Of a stretch of 64,000 bases of DNA, positions 42,633 to 53,323 are shown piece by piece. Made by a program: the position numbers and the translations under genes. Under the pieces are notes generated by a model that saw nothing but the letters and a program-made list of their open reading frames with translations, was not told the DNA's origin and made no database searches. Within the stretch, counting starts at the first letter, position 1; each line of letters begins with the position of its first letter. The stretch is taken from the NCBI GenBank assembly GCA_035536455.1, contig DATLOC010000003.1:1-64000 (forward strand). Reading direction: 5' to 3'. This DNA is from DASUNQ01 sp035536455. Lineage in GTDB: Bacteria > Acidobacteriota > Thermoanaerobaculia > Multivoradales > UBA5704.

Positions 42633-44066
42633 TCAGCGCGGCAGCGTGGCCTGGAGCGTCCACTCGATGAGCCCGGAAGGCCAGAGCCCGAGCACCAGCG
42701 TGGCGAGCGCGGCGAGCACCGCCGCGGCCCGTCCCCAGCCGTCGAGCAGCAGCCCCTCCGGCTGGCGGGTCTCGGGCTTCATGTAGAGGACGTAGACGAC
42801 GCGCAGGTAGTAGACGACGCCCACCAGGCTGGCGAGGACGCCGACCACCGCCAGCCCGACGAAGCCGTCGCCGACGGCGTTGAGGAACACCAGGTACTTG
42901 CCGAGGAAGCCGACGGTCGGGGGGAGCCCGGCGAGCGAGAGCATCGAGACGGTCAGGCAGGCGCCGAGGAGCGGGAAGCGGTAGCCCCAGCCGGAGAGCT
43001 CGGCGATCAGGTGCTGCTCGCCGGGCCGCGCGTAGAGGAGGGCGACGACGGTGAAGGCGCCCGCGTTCATCAGCGCGTAGGCCAGGAGGTAGACCAGGAC
43101 CGGCGCCAGCGACGGCCGGTCCAGCGTCACGAGCGCCAGCAGCAGGTAGCCCATGTGGGCGATCCCGGAGTAGGCGAGCATGCGCTTGATGTCGCGCTGC
43201 ACCAGGGCGAGGAGGTTCCCGGCCACCATCGAGAGCACGGCCAGCAGGCTCACCAGCTCCGCCCACTTGGCGTCGTCGCCGCCGGCCACCGCCGCCTGCA
43301 GGATGCGGAAGAGGACCAGCGCGCTCGCCACCTTCGGCGCCACCGACAGGAAGCCGACGAAGGGCGACGGCGCGCCCTGGTAGGTGTCGGGCGACCAGGC
43401 GTGGAAGGGGACGACGCTCATCTTGAAGCCGAAGCCGGCGAGGAGCAGGAGGAACCCCAGGCTCGCCACCAGCGACGGCCCCTGCGCCGCCTGCACCGCG
43501 GCGGCGATGCCTTCGAGGCGCGTCGTGCCGGTCTCGCCGTAGAGCAGCGCCAGCCCGAAGAGCACGAAGGCGCTGACGAAGGCCCCCATCAGGAAGTACT
43601 TGATCGCCCCCTCGGTGCCGATCTCCAGCCGCCGGTGGTAGGCGGCGAGGGCGTAGAGGCAGAGTGAGAGGGTCTCGAGCGCCAGGAAGAGGGTCAGGAG
43701 CTCGGTGGCGCGCAGCATGAGCAGCAGCCCCGCGGCGCACCAGAGGAGGAGGGCGTGGTACTCGCCGGCGAGGATACGCTCGCGCCGCAGGTAGCCGTCG
43801 GAGGCAAGGAGCGCGAGCGCCGTCGCCACCAGCACGACGAGCGAGAAGCCGAGGGTGATCGGGCTCGCCTCCAGAAGCCCGTCGAAGCTCGACCCGTACG
43901 GAAGCCGTTCCCAGGCCGCCCAGCCGGCGGCGCCGGTCGTGGCCAGGGCGGCCGGCGTCCAGGCGCGGCGCAGGCCGGGAAGGAAGGCGTCGAGGAGCAA
44001 AATGACAATCCCGCCGGCACAGAGCACCAGCTCCGGGACGAGCGCCGACCACTGCTGCGCCGTCAC
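42633..44066 (-). CDS. nuoN: NADH-quinone oxidoreductase subunit N
   Basis: 477-aa antiporter-like proton-pumping subunit of complex I. GTG 44066 (TAQQWSALVPELVLCAGGIVILLLDAFLPG) overlaps the nuoM stop by 4 nt; a longer open frame upstream is antiparallel overlap with nuoM. About 14 hydrophobic helices, with YFLMGAFVSAFVLFG, FGFKMSVVPFHAWSPDTYQGAPSPFVGFLSVAPK and MAGNLLALVQRDIKRMLAYSGIAHMGYLL. The Lys/Glu/Pro of the proton channel are present. Confidence 0.96.
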   Translation of the reverse strand: MTAQQWSALVPELVLCAGGIVILLLDAFLPGLRRAWTPAALATTGAAGWAAWERLPYGSSFDGLLEASPITLGFSLVVLVATALALLASDGYLRRERILAGEYHALLLWCAAGLLLMLRATELLTLFLALETLSLCLYALAAYHRRLEIGTEGAIKYFLMGAFVSAFVLFGLALLYGETGTTRLEGIAAAVQAAQGPSLVASLGFLLLLAGFGFKMSVVPFHAWSPDTYQGAPSPFVGFLSVAPKVASALVLFRILQAAVAGGDDAKWAELVSLLAVLSMVAGNLLALVQRDIKRMLAYSGIAHMGYLLLALVTLDRPSLAPVLVYLLAYALMNAGAFTVVALLYARPGEQHLIAELSGWGYRFPLLGACLTVSMLSLAGLPPTVGFLGKYLVFLNAVGDGFVGLAVVGVLASLVGVVYYLRVVYVLYMKPETRQPEGLLLDGWGRAAAVLAALATLVLGLWPSGLIEWTLQATLPR

Positions 44067-45643
44067 CGCGCGGCCTCCTGCACCGCCTGCACCGGCTCGC
44101 GCAGCGCCGGCTCGTCGGGGGCCGGCGCCGCGGCGCGTGCCCGGTATGCCGCCAGCGTCTCCTCGAGCGCCGGCTTGCTGGGGTCGATGAAGAAGCGCGG
44201 CGCGACGCCGATCCAGAGCATCAGCGCGCAGAGCGGCAGGAGCGCCGCCACCTCGCGCGGCGTCAGGTCGGGCAGGCCGCGGTTCTCCTCCCGCTCGAGC
44301 GGCCCCCAGAGGGTGCGGTCGAGCATCTTGAACAGGTAGACGGCCGCCAGCACGACGCCGAACGCCGCCGCCACCGCCGGCCAGCCCAGGGCCCGGTAGG
44401 TGCCGGCGAGGATCAGGAACTCGCCGACGAAGCCGTTGAGCGCCGGCAGCCCCACTGAGGCGAGCGCCGAGAAGACCAGGAAGAAGGCGAAGAGCGGCAT
44501 CACCTTGGCGAGGCCGCCGAAGTCCGCGAACTGCTTGGTGTGCCGGCGGTCGTAGAGCATGCCGACGAGGAGGAACAGGGCGCCGGTCGAGAGGCCGTGG
44601 TTGACCATCTGCAGGAGCGCCCCCTGCCACGCCAGGAGGTCGGCCGCGGCGAGCCCGAGCATGACGAAGCCGAGGTGCGCGATCGAGGAGTAGGCGACCA
44701 GCTTCTTCATGTCCACCTGCACCCAGGCCACCAGCGCGCCGTAGAGGATGCCGACCAGCGCCAGCCCGACGATCAGCGGCTGGAGCTCGCGGCTGGCGGC
44801 GGGGAAGAGCGGCAGCGCGAAGCGGAGGAACCCGTAGGTGCCCAGCTTGAGAAGGATCCCGGCGAGCAGCACCGAGCCGCCGGTCGGCGCCTCGACGTGC
44901 GCGTCCGGCAGCCAGGTATGGAGCGGGAACATCGGCGCTTTGATGGCGAAGGCGAGGGCGAAGGCGCCGAAGAGCCAGAGCTGCGCCGGCAGCGGCAGGT
45001 CGAGGCGCAGCCAGTCGGCGTAGGCGAAGCTCCAGGTGCCGGTCAGGCCGTGGTAGGTCCAGGCCATCCAGAGGATCGCCACCAGCATCAGCAGGCTGCC
45101 GGCCATGGTGAAGAGGAAGAACTTGACCGCGGCGTAGATCCGCCGCTCGCCCCCCCAGATGCCGATCAGCAGGTACATCGGCACCAGCATTACTTCCCAG
45201 AAGACGTAGAAGAGGAACATGTCCCAGGCGAAGAGGGTGCCGAGGACGCCGGTGGTGAGGAGGAAGAGCGCCGCCGCGAAGAGCCGCCAGTGCCGCTCGA
45301 TGCCGCGCCAGGAGCCGAGCACGACGGCGGGCAGGAGCCCCACGCCGAGCAGCGCCAGCGGCGTCGAGATGCCGTCCATGCGCAGGTCGTAGGCGATGCC
45401 GAAGCGCGGCACCCAGGCGATCGGCTCGCCGCCGGCGGCGAGGTCGCGCAGCACGCGCGCCCCCCAGTCGGCGCGCGCCGCAAGGTCGATCGCGAAGGCC
45501 AGCTCGACGAGCGAGACGACCAGCGTGTACCACTTGACCGCCTTCTGCGACTGCCGCGGGATGAAGAGCAGCGGCAGGCAGGCGGCGGCCGGGAAGAAGA
45601 CCAGGCGCGTCAGGGTGGAGCCGAAGAGCAGCTCGGCGTTCAC
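44063..45643 (-). CDS. nuoM: NADH-quinone oxidoreductase subunit M
   Basis: 526-aa antiporter-like subunit. GTG 45643. AWDMFLFYVFWEVMLVPMYLLIGIWGG contains the conserved Glu, and APMFPLHTWLPDAHVEAPTGGSVLLAGILLKLGTYGFLRF is the family signature. VDMKKLVAYSSIAHLGFVMLGL carries the conserved Lys. About 14 helices plus an extended Pro/Ala/Glu C-terminus. Overlaps nuoL by 4 nt. Confidence 0.97.
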   Translation of the reverse strand: MNAELLFGSTLTRLVFFPAAACLPLLFIPRQSQKAVKWYTLVVSLVELAFAIDLAARADWGARVLRDLAAGGEPIAWVPRFGIAYDLRMDGISTPLALLGVGLLPAVVLGSWRGIERHWRLFAAALFLLTTGVLGTLFAWDMFLFYVFWEVMLVPMYLLIGIWGGERRIYAAVKFFLFTMAGSLLMLVAILWMAWTYHGLTGTWSFAYADWLRLDLPLPAQLWLFGAFALAFAIKAPMFPLHTWLPDAHVEAPTGGSVLLAGILLKLGTYGFLRFALPLFPAASRELQPLIVGLALVGILYGALVAWVQVDMKKLVAYSSIAHLGFVMLGLAAADLLAWQGALLQMVNHGLSTGALFLLVGMLYDRRHTKQFADFGGLAKVMPLFAFFLVFSALASVGLPALNGFVGEFLILAGTYRALGWPAVAAAFGVVLAAVYLFKMLDRTLWGPLEREENRGLPDLTPREVAALLPLCALMLWIGVAPRFFIDPSKPALEETLAAYRARAAAPAPDEPALREPVQAVQEAAR

Positions 45644-47577
45644 AGCAGCACCCACCAGAAGAGCGCCAGGACGCCCAAGAAGAAGTAGAGGGCGTAGTTG
45701 CGGACGTTGCCGGTGGTCGAGAAGCGGGCGACGTCGCCGGTCAGCTCGGTGAGCGCGGCGCCCAGGTTGATCGTGCCGTCGATGAGCAGCGCGTCCACGC
45801 CCTTCCAGAAGACCTTGGCCAGGAAGTGCAGCGGCCGCACGATCAGCCGGTCGTAGGCCTCGTCCACGTAGTACTTGTTCTCGAGCAGGCGGTGGAGGCG
45901 CGGCGCGCGCTCCGCCCACAGCCTGTCCCCTTCGGGCCCGCGGCCGCGGCCGTAGAGGCGCCAGGCCAGGGCGATGCCGGCGGCCGCCACGGCCACCGCG
46001 ATCAGCACCAGCCCCCACTCGGCGGGCGTTCCCAGCTCGTGCGCGGCATGCCCCCCCGGCAGCTCCGTCACGATCGGGTGGAGGAAGTGGTGGAAGGAGC
46101 TCTCGCGGCCGCCGGTGAAGAGCGGCGGCAGACCGAAGAAGCCGGAGACCACGGCGCCCACCGCCAGCACGCCGAGCGGCAGGGTCATCACCCAAGGCGA
46201 CTCGTGGAGGTGGAGCTTCTGCTCCTCGGTGCCGCGAAACTCACCGTGGAAGGTGAGGTGGACGGCGCGGAACATGTAGAAGGCCGTCAGCCCGGCAGTC
46301 AAGAGCCCGACCGCCCAGAGCCACCAATGGCCTCCCGCCGCCGCGGCGTGAAGGATCTCGTCCTTCGAGAAGAAGCCGGCGAAGCCGGGAACGCCGGCGA
46401 TCGCCAGCGCGCCGATGACGAACGTCCAGTAGGTGATGGGCAGGTGCTTCTTCAACCCGCCCATCCGCCGCATGTCCTGCTCGCCGCCCATGGCGTGGAT
46501 GACCGACCCCGAGCCGAGGAAGAGGAGGGCCTTGAAGAAGGCGTGGGTCACGAGGTGGAAGATCGCCGCGGTGTAGGCCCCGACGCCGAGCGCCAGGAAC
46601 ATGTAGCCGAGCTGCGAGACGGTCGAGTAGGCGAGGACCTTCTTGATGTCGTTCTGCGCCAGGCCGATGGTGGCGGCGAAGAGCGCCGTCGCCGCGCCAA
46701 CCACCGCCACGCCGAGCGACACCTCGGGCGCGAGCTGGTAGAGGACGTTGCTGCGCGCCACGACGTAGACGCCGGCGGTGACCATCGTCGCGGCGTGGAT
46801 CAGCGCCGAGACCGGCGTCGGGCCGGCCATCGCGTCGGGCAGCCAGACGTAGAGCGGGATCTGCGCGCTCTTGCCGACCGCGCCGACGAAGAGGCAGAGG
46901 GCGACGAAGCCGGCGAGCGAGAGGCCCAGGACGTAGGGCGCCGTGGCGGCCGCGCTCGCGGCGATCTGGGGGAAGAGCAGGCGGAAGTCCAGGGTGCCGA
47001 ACTCGGCGAACAGCGCGAAGAGCCCAACCAGGAAGGCGAAGTCGCCGATGCGGTTGACGATGAACGCCTTCTTGCCGGCGTAAGGCGGGAACTTCTGGTT
47101 GTAGTAGAAGCCGATCAGCAGGTACGAGCAGAGCCCCACGCCCTCCCAGCCGACGAAGAGCACCAGGAAATTGTTGCCCAGGACGAGCAGCAGCATCGCG
47201 CCGAGGAAGAGATTGAGGTACGCGAAGTAGCGCCGGTAGCCCGGCTCGTGGGCCATGTAGCCGACCGAGTAGAGGTGGATCCAGAAGCCGACGAAGGTGA
47301 CGATGAAGAGCATCACCGCCGAAAGCGGATCGAGGAGGAAGGCGACGTCGATCGCCAGCTCTCCCGCGGTCCACTGGTAGAGCACCCGGTCGAGCGCCCG
47401 CGGCCAGAGCGCTGCGTACTCGAGCAGGCAGGCGAGCGACAGCGCCAGCGTGGCGAGAGGAAAGCCGACGCCGACGGCGGTGATCAGCCACTTCGGCGCG
47501 CGCACCGCGAGGCCGTTCACCGTGGCGCCGGCGAAGGGCAGCAGCGGGACGAGCCAGAGGAGGTCGATGGCGCTCAT
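45640..47577 (-). CDS. nuoL: NADH-quinone oxidoreductase subunit L
   Basis: 645-aa largest antiporter-like subunit with the C-terminal lateral helix. ATG 47577. It shows FVGWEGVGLCSYLLIGFYY, KKAFIVNRIGDFAFLVGLF, IPLYVWLPDAMAGPTPVSALIHAATMVTAGVYVVAR and QNDIKKVLAYSTVSQLGYMFLALG, all strongly conserved. Overlaps nuoK by 1 nt. Confidence 0.97.
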   Translation of the reverse strand: MSAIDLLWLVPLLPFAGATVNGLAVRAPKWLITAVGVGFPLATLALSLACLLEYAALWPRALDRVLYQWTAGELAIDVAFLLDPLSAVMLFIVTFVGFWIHLYSVGYMAHEPGYRRYFAYLNLFLGAMLLLVLGNNFLVLFVGWEGVGLCSYLLIGFYYNQKFPPYAGKKAFIVNRIGDFAFLVGLFALFAEFGTLDFRLLFPQIAASAAATAPYVLGLSLAGFVALCLFVGAVGKSAQIPLYVWLPDAMAGPTPVSALIHAATMVTAGVYVVARSNVLYQLAPEVSLGVAVVGAATALFAATIGLAQNDIKKVLAYSTVSQLGYMFLALGVGAYTAAIFHLVTHAFFKALLFLGSGSVIHAMGGEQDMRRMGGLKKHLPITYWTFVIGALAIAGVPGFAGFFSKDEILHAAAAGGHWWLWAVGLLTAGLTAFYMFRAVHLTFHGEFRGTEEQKLHLHESPWVMTLPLGVLAVGAVVSGFFGLPPLFTGGRESSFHHFLHPIVTELPGGHAAHELGTPAEWGLVLIAVAVAAAGIALAWRLYGRGRGPEGDRLWAERAPRLHRLLENKYYVDEAYDRLIVRPLHFLAKVFWKGVDALLIDGTINLGAALTELTGDVARFSTTGNVRNYALYFFLGVLALFWWVLL

Positions 47578-47885
47578 TACCAGCGCATCAGGTTGATGCG
47601 GTTCAGGTCGATGGTCCGCCGCTGGCGGTAGATGGCGATGAAGAGCGCCAGCCCCACCGCCGCCTCGGCAGCGGCGACCGCCATGACGAAGAAGACGACG
47701 AGCTGGCCGGTGTGGTCGTCCCAGAGGCGCGAGTAGGAGACGAGCGCGAGGTTGGCGGCGTTGAGCATCAGCTCGATCGACAGGAAGATGGCGATGCCGT
47801 TGCGCCGCGTCAGCGCGCCGGCCGTGCCGATGGCGAAGAGGACGGCGGCCAGCAGCAGGTACCAGGAGATGGGGACCGGGGTCAC
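47577..47885 (-). CDS. nuoK: NADH-quinone oxidoreductase subunit K
   Basis: 102-aa three-helix subunit. GTG 47885. Conserved membrane Glu residues in LSIELMLNAANLALV and MAVAAAEAAVGLAL. The C-terminus RQRRTIDLNRINLMRW is the usual NuoK tail (nearly identical in length to family). Overlaps nuoJ by 4 nt. Confidence 0.97.
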   Translation of the reverse strand: MTPVPISWYLLLAAVLFAIGTAGALTRRNGIAIFLSIELMLNAANLALVSYSRLWDDHTGQLVVFFVMAVAAAEAAVGLALFIAIYRQRRTIDLNRINLMRW

Positions 47886-48379
47886 GGCTCCACCCTCCGC
47901 GCCAGGACCGTCGCGGCCACCACCGCGACCAGGAGGAGGAGCCCGACGATCTCGAACGGCAGCAGCATCTCTTCGAATAGCGCGCGCGCCAGGGCGTGGA
48001 GCGAGACCAGGCGCTCGGAGAGGGGCGCCGTGTCCACCTCGCGGTAGGTGCGCCAGAAGAGGGTGGCGAGCATGCCGCCGAAGAGTCCCGCGCCGAGCAC
48101 CGCCGCCCAGCGCTGCGCCGCCTGCCCGCCGGGGCTCTCCTCGCGCTGCAGGTTGAGCAGCATGACGACGAAGAGGAAGAGCACCAGGATGGCGCCGGCG
48201 TAGATCAGCACCTGGAGGGCGGCGATGAACGGCGCCCCCAGGAGCACGAAGAGCACCGCCACCGAGAAGAGTGTCAGCACCAGGCTCATCAGCGAGTAGA
48301 TCGGGTTGCGGTGGACGACGACGACCAGCGCCGAGCCGAGCGCCAGGAAGGCGAAGAGCGCGAAGACCGCGGTCTCCAT
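47882..48379 (-). CDS. nuoJ: NADH-quinone oxidoreductase subunit J
   Basis: 165-aa five-helix subunit. ATG 48379 (METAVFALFAFLALGSALVVVV) is the first start that fits; the upstream frame is shadow of nuoH. NPIYSLMSLVLTLFSVAVLFVLLGAPFIAALQVLIYAGAILVLFLFVVML contains the conserved Tyr/Gly pi-bulge segment. Its start lies only 8 nt beyond the nuoH stop, so there is no room for nuoI, which usually sits here. Confidence 0.96.
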   Translation of the reverse strand: METAVFALFAFLALGSALVVVVHRNPIYSLMSLVLTLFSVAVLFVLLGAPFIAALQVLIYAGAILVLFLFVVMLLNLQREESPGGQAAQRWAAVLGAGLFGGMLATLFWRTYREVDTAPLSERLVSLHALARALFEEMLLPFEIVGLLLLVAVVAATVLARRVEP

Positions 48380-48387
48380 CGCGCCGC

Positions 48388-49404
48388 CTAGAGCCACCCC
48401 GCCAGGACCATCGCCGCCACCGCGACGGCGTTGAGCAGCGCCAGCGGCAGCAGCACCTTCCACCCCAGCCGCATCAGCTGGTCGTAGCGGAAGCGCGGCA
48501 CGCTCCAGCGCACCCAGACGAAGACCATCATGCAGAGCGCGATCTTGCCGACCAGGACGGCGACGCCGAGCGCCGCCCCCGGCCACCCTTGGAGGTCCAC
48601 CCCCGGCAGGCTCCAGCCGCCCAGGTAGAGGGTGACGCCGAGCGCCGAGAGTGCCGCCATCGAGGTGTACTCGGCCATGAAGAACGCCGCGAAGCGCATG
48701 GCGCTGTACTCGGTGTGGAAGCCGGCGATGAGCTCCGACTCCGCCTCCGCCAGGTCGAAGGGGAGGCGGTTGGTCTCGGCGAAGGCGCAGACGATGAAGA
48801 CGAGGAAGCCGATCGGCTGAGTCAAGGCCATCCACAGGTGCTCGCGCTGGTAGGCGACGACGTCGCCGAGATGGAAGGAGCCGACCGGCATCAGCGTCGC
48901 CACCACGGCGACCGTCAGCGCCAGCTCGTAGCTCACCATCTGCGCCGAGGCGCGGATGCCGGCGATCAGCGAGAACTTGTTGTTCGAGGCGTACCCGGCG
49001 ATGACCATCGAGTAGACGCCGAGGCTCGAGAGGGCGAGGAAGAGGAGGACGCCGGCGTCGACGTCGGCCACCACCAGGCGGACGGTGCGGCCGTCGATCG
49101 TCAGGTCGGGGCCGAAGGGGATGACGGTGTAGGTCGAGAAGGCGGGGAGGAGCGCCAGGACCGGCGCCATCAGGTAGAGCGGCTTGTCGACGTTGTTGGG
49201 GGTCAGGTCCTCTTTGAAGAGGAACTTGACGGCGTCGGCGAGCGGCTGGAAGAGGCCGAGCGGACCGACACGGTTGGGGCCGGGGCGGTCCTGGATCAGC
49301 GCCGCCGCCCGCCGCTCGACCCAGTTCATGATCGGCGCGACGTTGAACATGATCCCGAGCATCACCGCCATCTTGGCGACGGTGATCGCGAGATCGTCGC
49401 TCAC
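48388..49404 (-). CDS. nuoH: NADH-quinone oxidoreductase subunit H
   Basis: 338-aa quinone-chamber membrane subunit, about 8 helices. GTG 49404 overlaps the nuoG stop by 4 nt. Signature NWVERRAAALIQDRPGPNRVGPLGLFQPLADAVKFLFKED, and AFAETNRLPFDLAEAESELIAGFHTEYSAMRFAAFFMAEY with the conserved E-channel acidic residues. Confidence 0.97.
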   Translation of the reverse strand: MSDDLAITVAKMAVMLGIMFNVAPIMNWVERRAAALIQDRPGPNRVGPLGLFQPLADAVKFLFKEDLTPNNVDKPLYLMAPVLALLPAFSTYTVIPFGPDLTIDGRTVRLVVADVDAGVLLFLALSSLGVYSMVIAGYASNNKFSLIAGIRASAQMVSYELALTVAVVATLMPVGSFHLGDVVAYQREHLWMALTQPIGFLVFIVCAFAETNRLPFDLAEAESELIAGFHTEYSAMRFAAFFMAEYTSMAALSALGVTLYLGGWSLPGVDLQGWPGAALGVAVLVGKIALCMMVFVWVRWSVPRFRYDQLMRLGWKVLLPLALLNAVAVAAMVLAGWL

Positions 49405-51062
49405 AGGTCCTCCTCCGCGGCGATCCCCACCGCCGGCGGCGTCGCCGCCTCCGGCACGTTGAGCAGAGCGCCGGTCGCCGGCAGCTCCTCCCAGGAGAGG
49501 GTGGCGAAGGCGGGGTTCTCGCGTGCCAGGCGGTCGAAGACGCGGCCGGCGTCGTGCCCGCCCCAGCGGGCGTCGAAGCGCGACAGGAGGTCCGAGAGGG
49601 CCTCGACCCCGGTGCGCACCTGCGCCGGCGGCGGGAAGGCGCGGGCGAAGCGCTGCACCCGCCACTCGACGTTGACGAACGTCCCGTCCTTCTCGGCATG
49701 GTGCGCCACCGGCAGCGCCACGTCCGCCGCCCGGGCCAGCGGCGTGTCGGCCCAGCCGAAGACCGCCAGGAACGGCGCGCGCCGCAGCCGCTCGACGAAC
49801 TCCGGCCGGTGCGCCGCGGCGCCGAAGTCGCTGTCGCAGACGACGAGCGCGGCGCAGCGCGCGGCGGCGTCGCCGTCGAGGAGGTCGGCGGCGCCCAAGC
49901 CGCCTTCGCGCGCCGCCAGCCCCGCCAGCTCCGCGCCGCGCCGGTTGGGCGCGTACTCGCGGCCGGTGATCCCGCCCTTCAAGTTGGGGATCGTGCGCGG
50001 GCGCCCGAGGTCGACCGGCACCGAGCGGTGCGGCGTGCCGAGGAGGTCGGCGAGGGCGGCGAAGAGGTAGGCCTCCTCGTTGGTGAGGAAGCCGGAGCCG
50101 AGGAACGCCACCGGCCCCTCGCGGCCGCGCTGCCGCAGGCCGCGCGCCAGGGCGTCGAGCGCCTCGCGCCAGCCCGTGGGCTGGGCGCCGCCGTTCTCGC
50201 CATGAGAAGAAGGCGCCCGCGGCGTCGCCAGCCGCGGGAGCTGCCGGTAGCGCTCGAAGGTCGCGCGCCCGTAGTCGCACATCCAGTAGTCGTTGACGTC
50301 GGGGTTGAAGCGCGGCTTGTAGCGCTTGATCTGGCCGCGCCGGTGCTCGATCGTGATGTTGCACCCCACCTCGCAGCCGGTGCACAGCGACGGCTTCTTG
50401 TCGAGGTAGAAGACCCGCTCGGCGAAGCGGAAGCGGGTCGAGGTGAGCGCCCCGACCGGGCAGATGTCGACGACGCAGCTCGCCAGGTCGTCGTCCAGGG
50501 GCTTGCCCGGGAAGGTGCCGATCTCGGTGCGCGCGCCGCGGTTGAAGAAGCCGAGCGACCCGGTCTGCGACACCTCCTGGGTGAAGCGCACGCAGCGCGT
50601 GCACTGGATGCAGCGGTTCATGTTGAGGACGACGTTGGGCCCCAGCGGGATGCGTTCGCGCCCCGGGTAGGTCCGCTTGTCCTCGAACTGGAAGCGCGAG
50701 AAGGCGACGCCGTGCTTGAAGGCGTAGTCCTGCAGGCCGCACTCGCCCGCCTGGTCGCAGATCGGGCAGTCGAGCGGGTGGTTAATGAGCAGGAACTCCA
50801 TCATCCCCGCCTGCGCCTCGCGCACCTCGGGGAGGTCGGTGCGCACGACCATGCCGTCTTTCATCACCAGCGTCGAGCAGCCGGCCTGGAGCTTCGGCAT
50901 CCCCTCGATCTTGACCAGGCACATCCGGCACTGGCCGACGATCGACAGCCGCGGGTGGTAGCAGTAGTGGGGGATCTGGATGCCGGTCTTGAGCGCCGCC
51001 TGCACGAGGTTGGTGCCCGGCTCCACGTCCACCGTGCGGTCGTTGATGGTGACTTTGGGCAT
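49401..51062 (-). CDS. nuoG: NADH-quinone oxidoreductase subunit G
   Basis: 553-aa Fe-S subunit of the peripheral arm; shorter than the ~780-900 aa of many homologues because the molybdopterin-like C-terminal domain is reduced. Cluster ligands: [2Fe-2S] CYHPRLSIVGQCRMC; N5-type HPLDCPICDQAGEC; CIQCTRC and CPVGAL ([4Fe-4S]); and an N7-type set CTGCEVGC followed 27 residues later by Cys (WMCDYG). ATG 51062. A low-complexity segment (APSSHGENGGAQP) is seen near residue 285. Confidence 0.95.
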   Translation of the reverse strand: MPKVTINDRTVDVEPGTNLVQAALKTGIQIPHYCYHPRLSIVGQCRMCLVKIEGMPKLQAGCSTLVMKDGMVVRTDLPEVREAQAGMMEFLLINHPLDCPICDQAGECGLQDYAFKHGVAFSRFQFEDKRTYPGRERIPLGPNVVLNMNRCIQCTRCVRFTQEVSQTGSLGFFNRGARTEIGTFPGKPLDDDLASCVVDICPVGALTSTRFRFAERVFYLDKKPSLCTGCEVGCNITIEHRRGQIKRYKPRFNPDVNDYWMCDYGRATFERYRQLPRLATPRAPSSHGENGGAQPTGWREALDALARGLRQRGREGPVAFLGSGFLTNEEAYLFAALADLLGTPHRSVPVDLGRPRTIPNLKGGITGREYAPNRRGAELAGLAAREGGLGAADLLDGDAAARCAALVVCDSDFGAAAHRPEFVERLRRAPFLAVFGWADTPLARAADVALPVAHHAEKDGTFVNVEWRVQRFARAFPPPAQVRTGVEALSDLLSRFDARWGGHDAGRVFDRLARENPAFATLSWEELPATGALLNVPEAATPPAVGIAAEEDL

Positions 51063-51072
51063 CGGCTTCGTT

Positions 51073-52370
<1,298 letters not shown>

Positions 52371-52371
<1 letters not shown>

Positions 52372-52871
52372 TACTTCAGCTCTTTCAAGACCCGCCGCAC
52401 GCGCTGCGGCGTCAGGTTCTCGTGGTAGTCGTCGTCGACCATCATCATCGGCGCCGTGTCGCAGGAGCCGAGGCACTCGAAGTGGACGTATGAGCAGCGG
52501 CCGTCGGGGGTCACCTCGTCCTCGCCGACGCCGAGCTCCTGGTGCAGCAGCTCGACGATCTCGTCGGCGCCGCGGAGCTGGCAGGAGAGGTTGGTGCAGA
52601 CGCGGATGCGGTGGCGCCCCACCGGGTGCTGGTGGAAGAGGTCGTAGAAGGTGACGACGCCGTAGACCTTGGCCGGCGGCAGGTCGAGCTCGGCGGCGAC
52701 CGCCTCGATCGCCTCGTCGGGGAGCCAGCCGCCCCACTCGCGCTGCGCGATGTGGAGGGCGGGAATGAGCACCGCCTCGGTCGTGGGGTAGCGGGAGCGC
52801 AGGGTGTCGAGCTCGGCGCGGCCGGCGTCGGAGAGGCGCGGCGGCGCGGCCTTGGGCTGCGGCTCGCTCAC
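52371..52871 (-). CDS. nuoE: NADH-quinone oxidoreductase subunit E
   Basis: 166-aa thioredoxin-like [2Fe-2S] subunit. GTG 52871. TEAVLIPALHIAQREWGGWLPDEAIEAVA, KVYGVVTFYDLFHQHPVG, and cluster ligands in RVCTNLSCQL (C-x4-C) and FECLGSCDTAPMM (C-x3-C). Overlaps nuoA by 4 nt. In most nuo operons nuoB, C and D stand between nuoA and nuoE; here they are absent. Confidence 0.96.
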
Positions 52872-53323
52872 TGCCCGGCCTCCAGCGCCCCCGCCGTCCG
52901 CGTCTTGCTGCCGCGCGGCCGGATGTCCAACCCGCCTTTCTTCCAGACGTAGACGTAGCCGACGAGAATGAGCGCGACGAAGACCATCACCGCCTGGAAG
53001 AGCGGCCACCCGCCTTCCCGCAGGACCAGGGCCCAGGGGTAGAGGAATGCCGCTTCGAGGTCGAACACGATAAAGTCCAGCGCGATCAGGAAGAAGGCGA
53101 CCGAGATCCGCTTGTGGGAGCGGTCGAGCAGCGGCATGCCCGATTCGACGGTCGTGCCCTTGACCCGGCCGCCCGTTTGGGGGCCGAGCAGGTACGAGAC
53201 ACTGAGGATGCCGACCCCGAGAACGATTGCGAACCCCAGGGCCAAGAGCACGGGGAGGTACTGCTCCGGCAGAGGTGTTCCTCCTGAGCCCGAAGCGCCT
53301 TCCGGGCTCGTGAAGGTTGTCAC
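52868..53323 (-). CDS. nuoA: NADH-quinone oxidoreductase subunit A
   Basis: Three-helix membrane subunit. QYLPVLLALGFAIVLGVGILSVSYLLGP, then ESGMPLLDRSHKRISVAFFLIALDFIVFDLEAAFLYPWA with the conserved loop and Asp/Glu. GTG 53323 gives a 20-residue hydrophilic lead (TTFTSPEGASGSGG) unusual for NuoA. CTG 53272, 7 nt after AGGAGGA, would give MPEQYLPVLLALGF, the normal N-terminus, and is a plausible true start. First gene of the operon; the Rex-like site overlaps the GTG. Confidence 0.93.
   Translation of the reverse strand: MTTFTSPEGASGSGGTPLPEQYLPVLLALGFAIVLGVGILSVSYLLGPQTGGRVKGTTVESGMPLLDRSHKRISVAFFLIALDFIVFDLEAAFLYPWALVLREGGWPLFQAVMVFVALILVGYVYVWKKGGLDIRPRGSKTRTAGALEAGQ

Noticed and set aside
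44067..45533. Apparent 966-aa fusion at the nuoN end
   Set aside because: The extra N-terminal part is the alternative frame of nuoM; the true start is GTG 44066.
45826..47631. Plus-strand 601-aa frame opposite nuoL/nuoK
   Set aside because: His/Asp/Gln-rich antisense shadow of conserved complex I genes, no start signals or homology.
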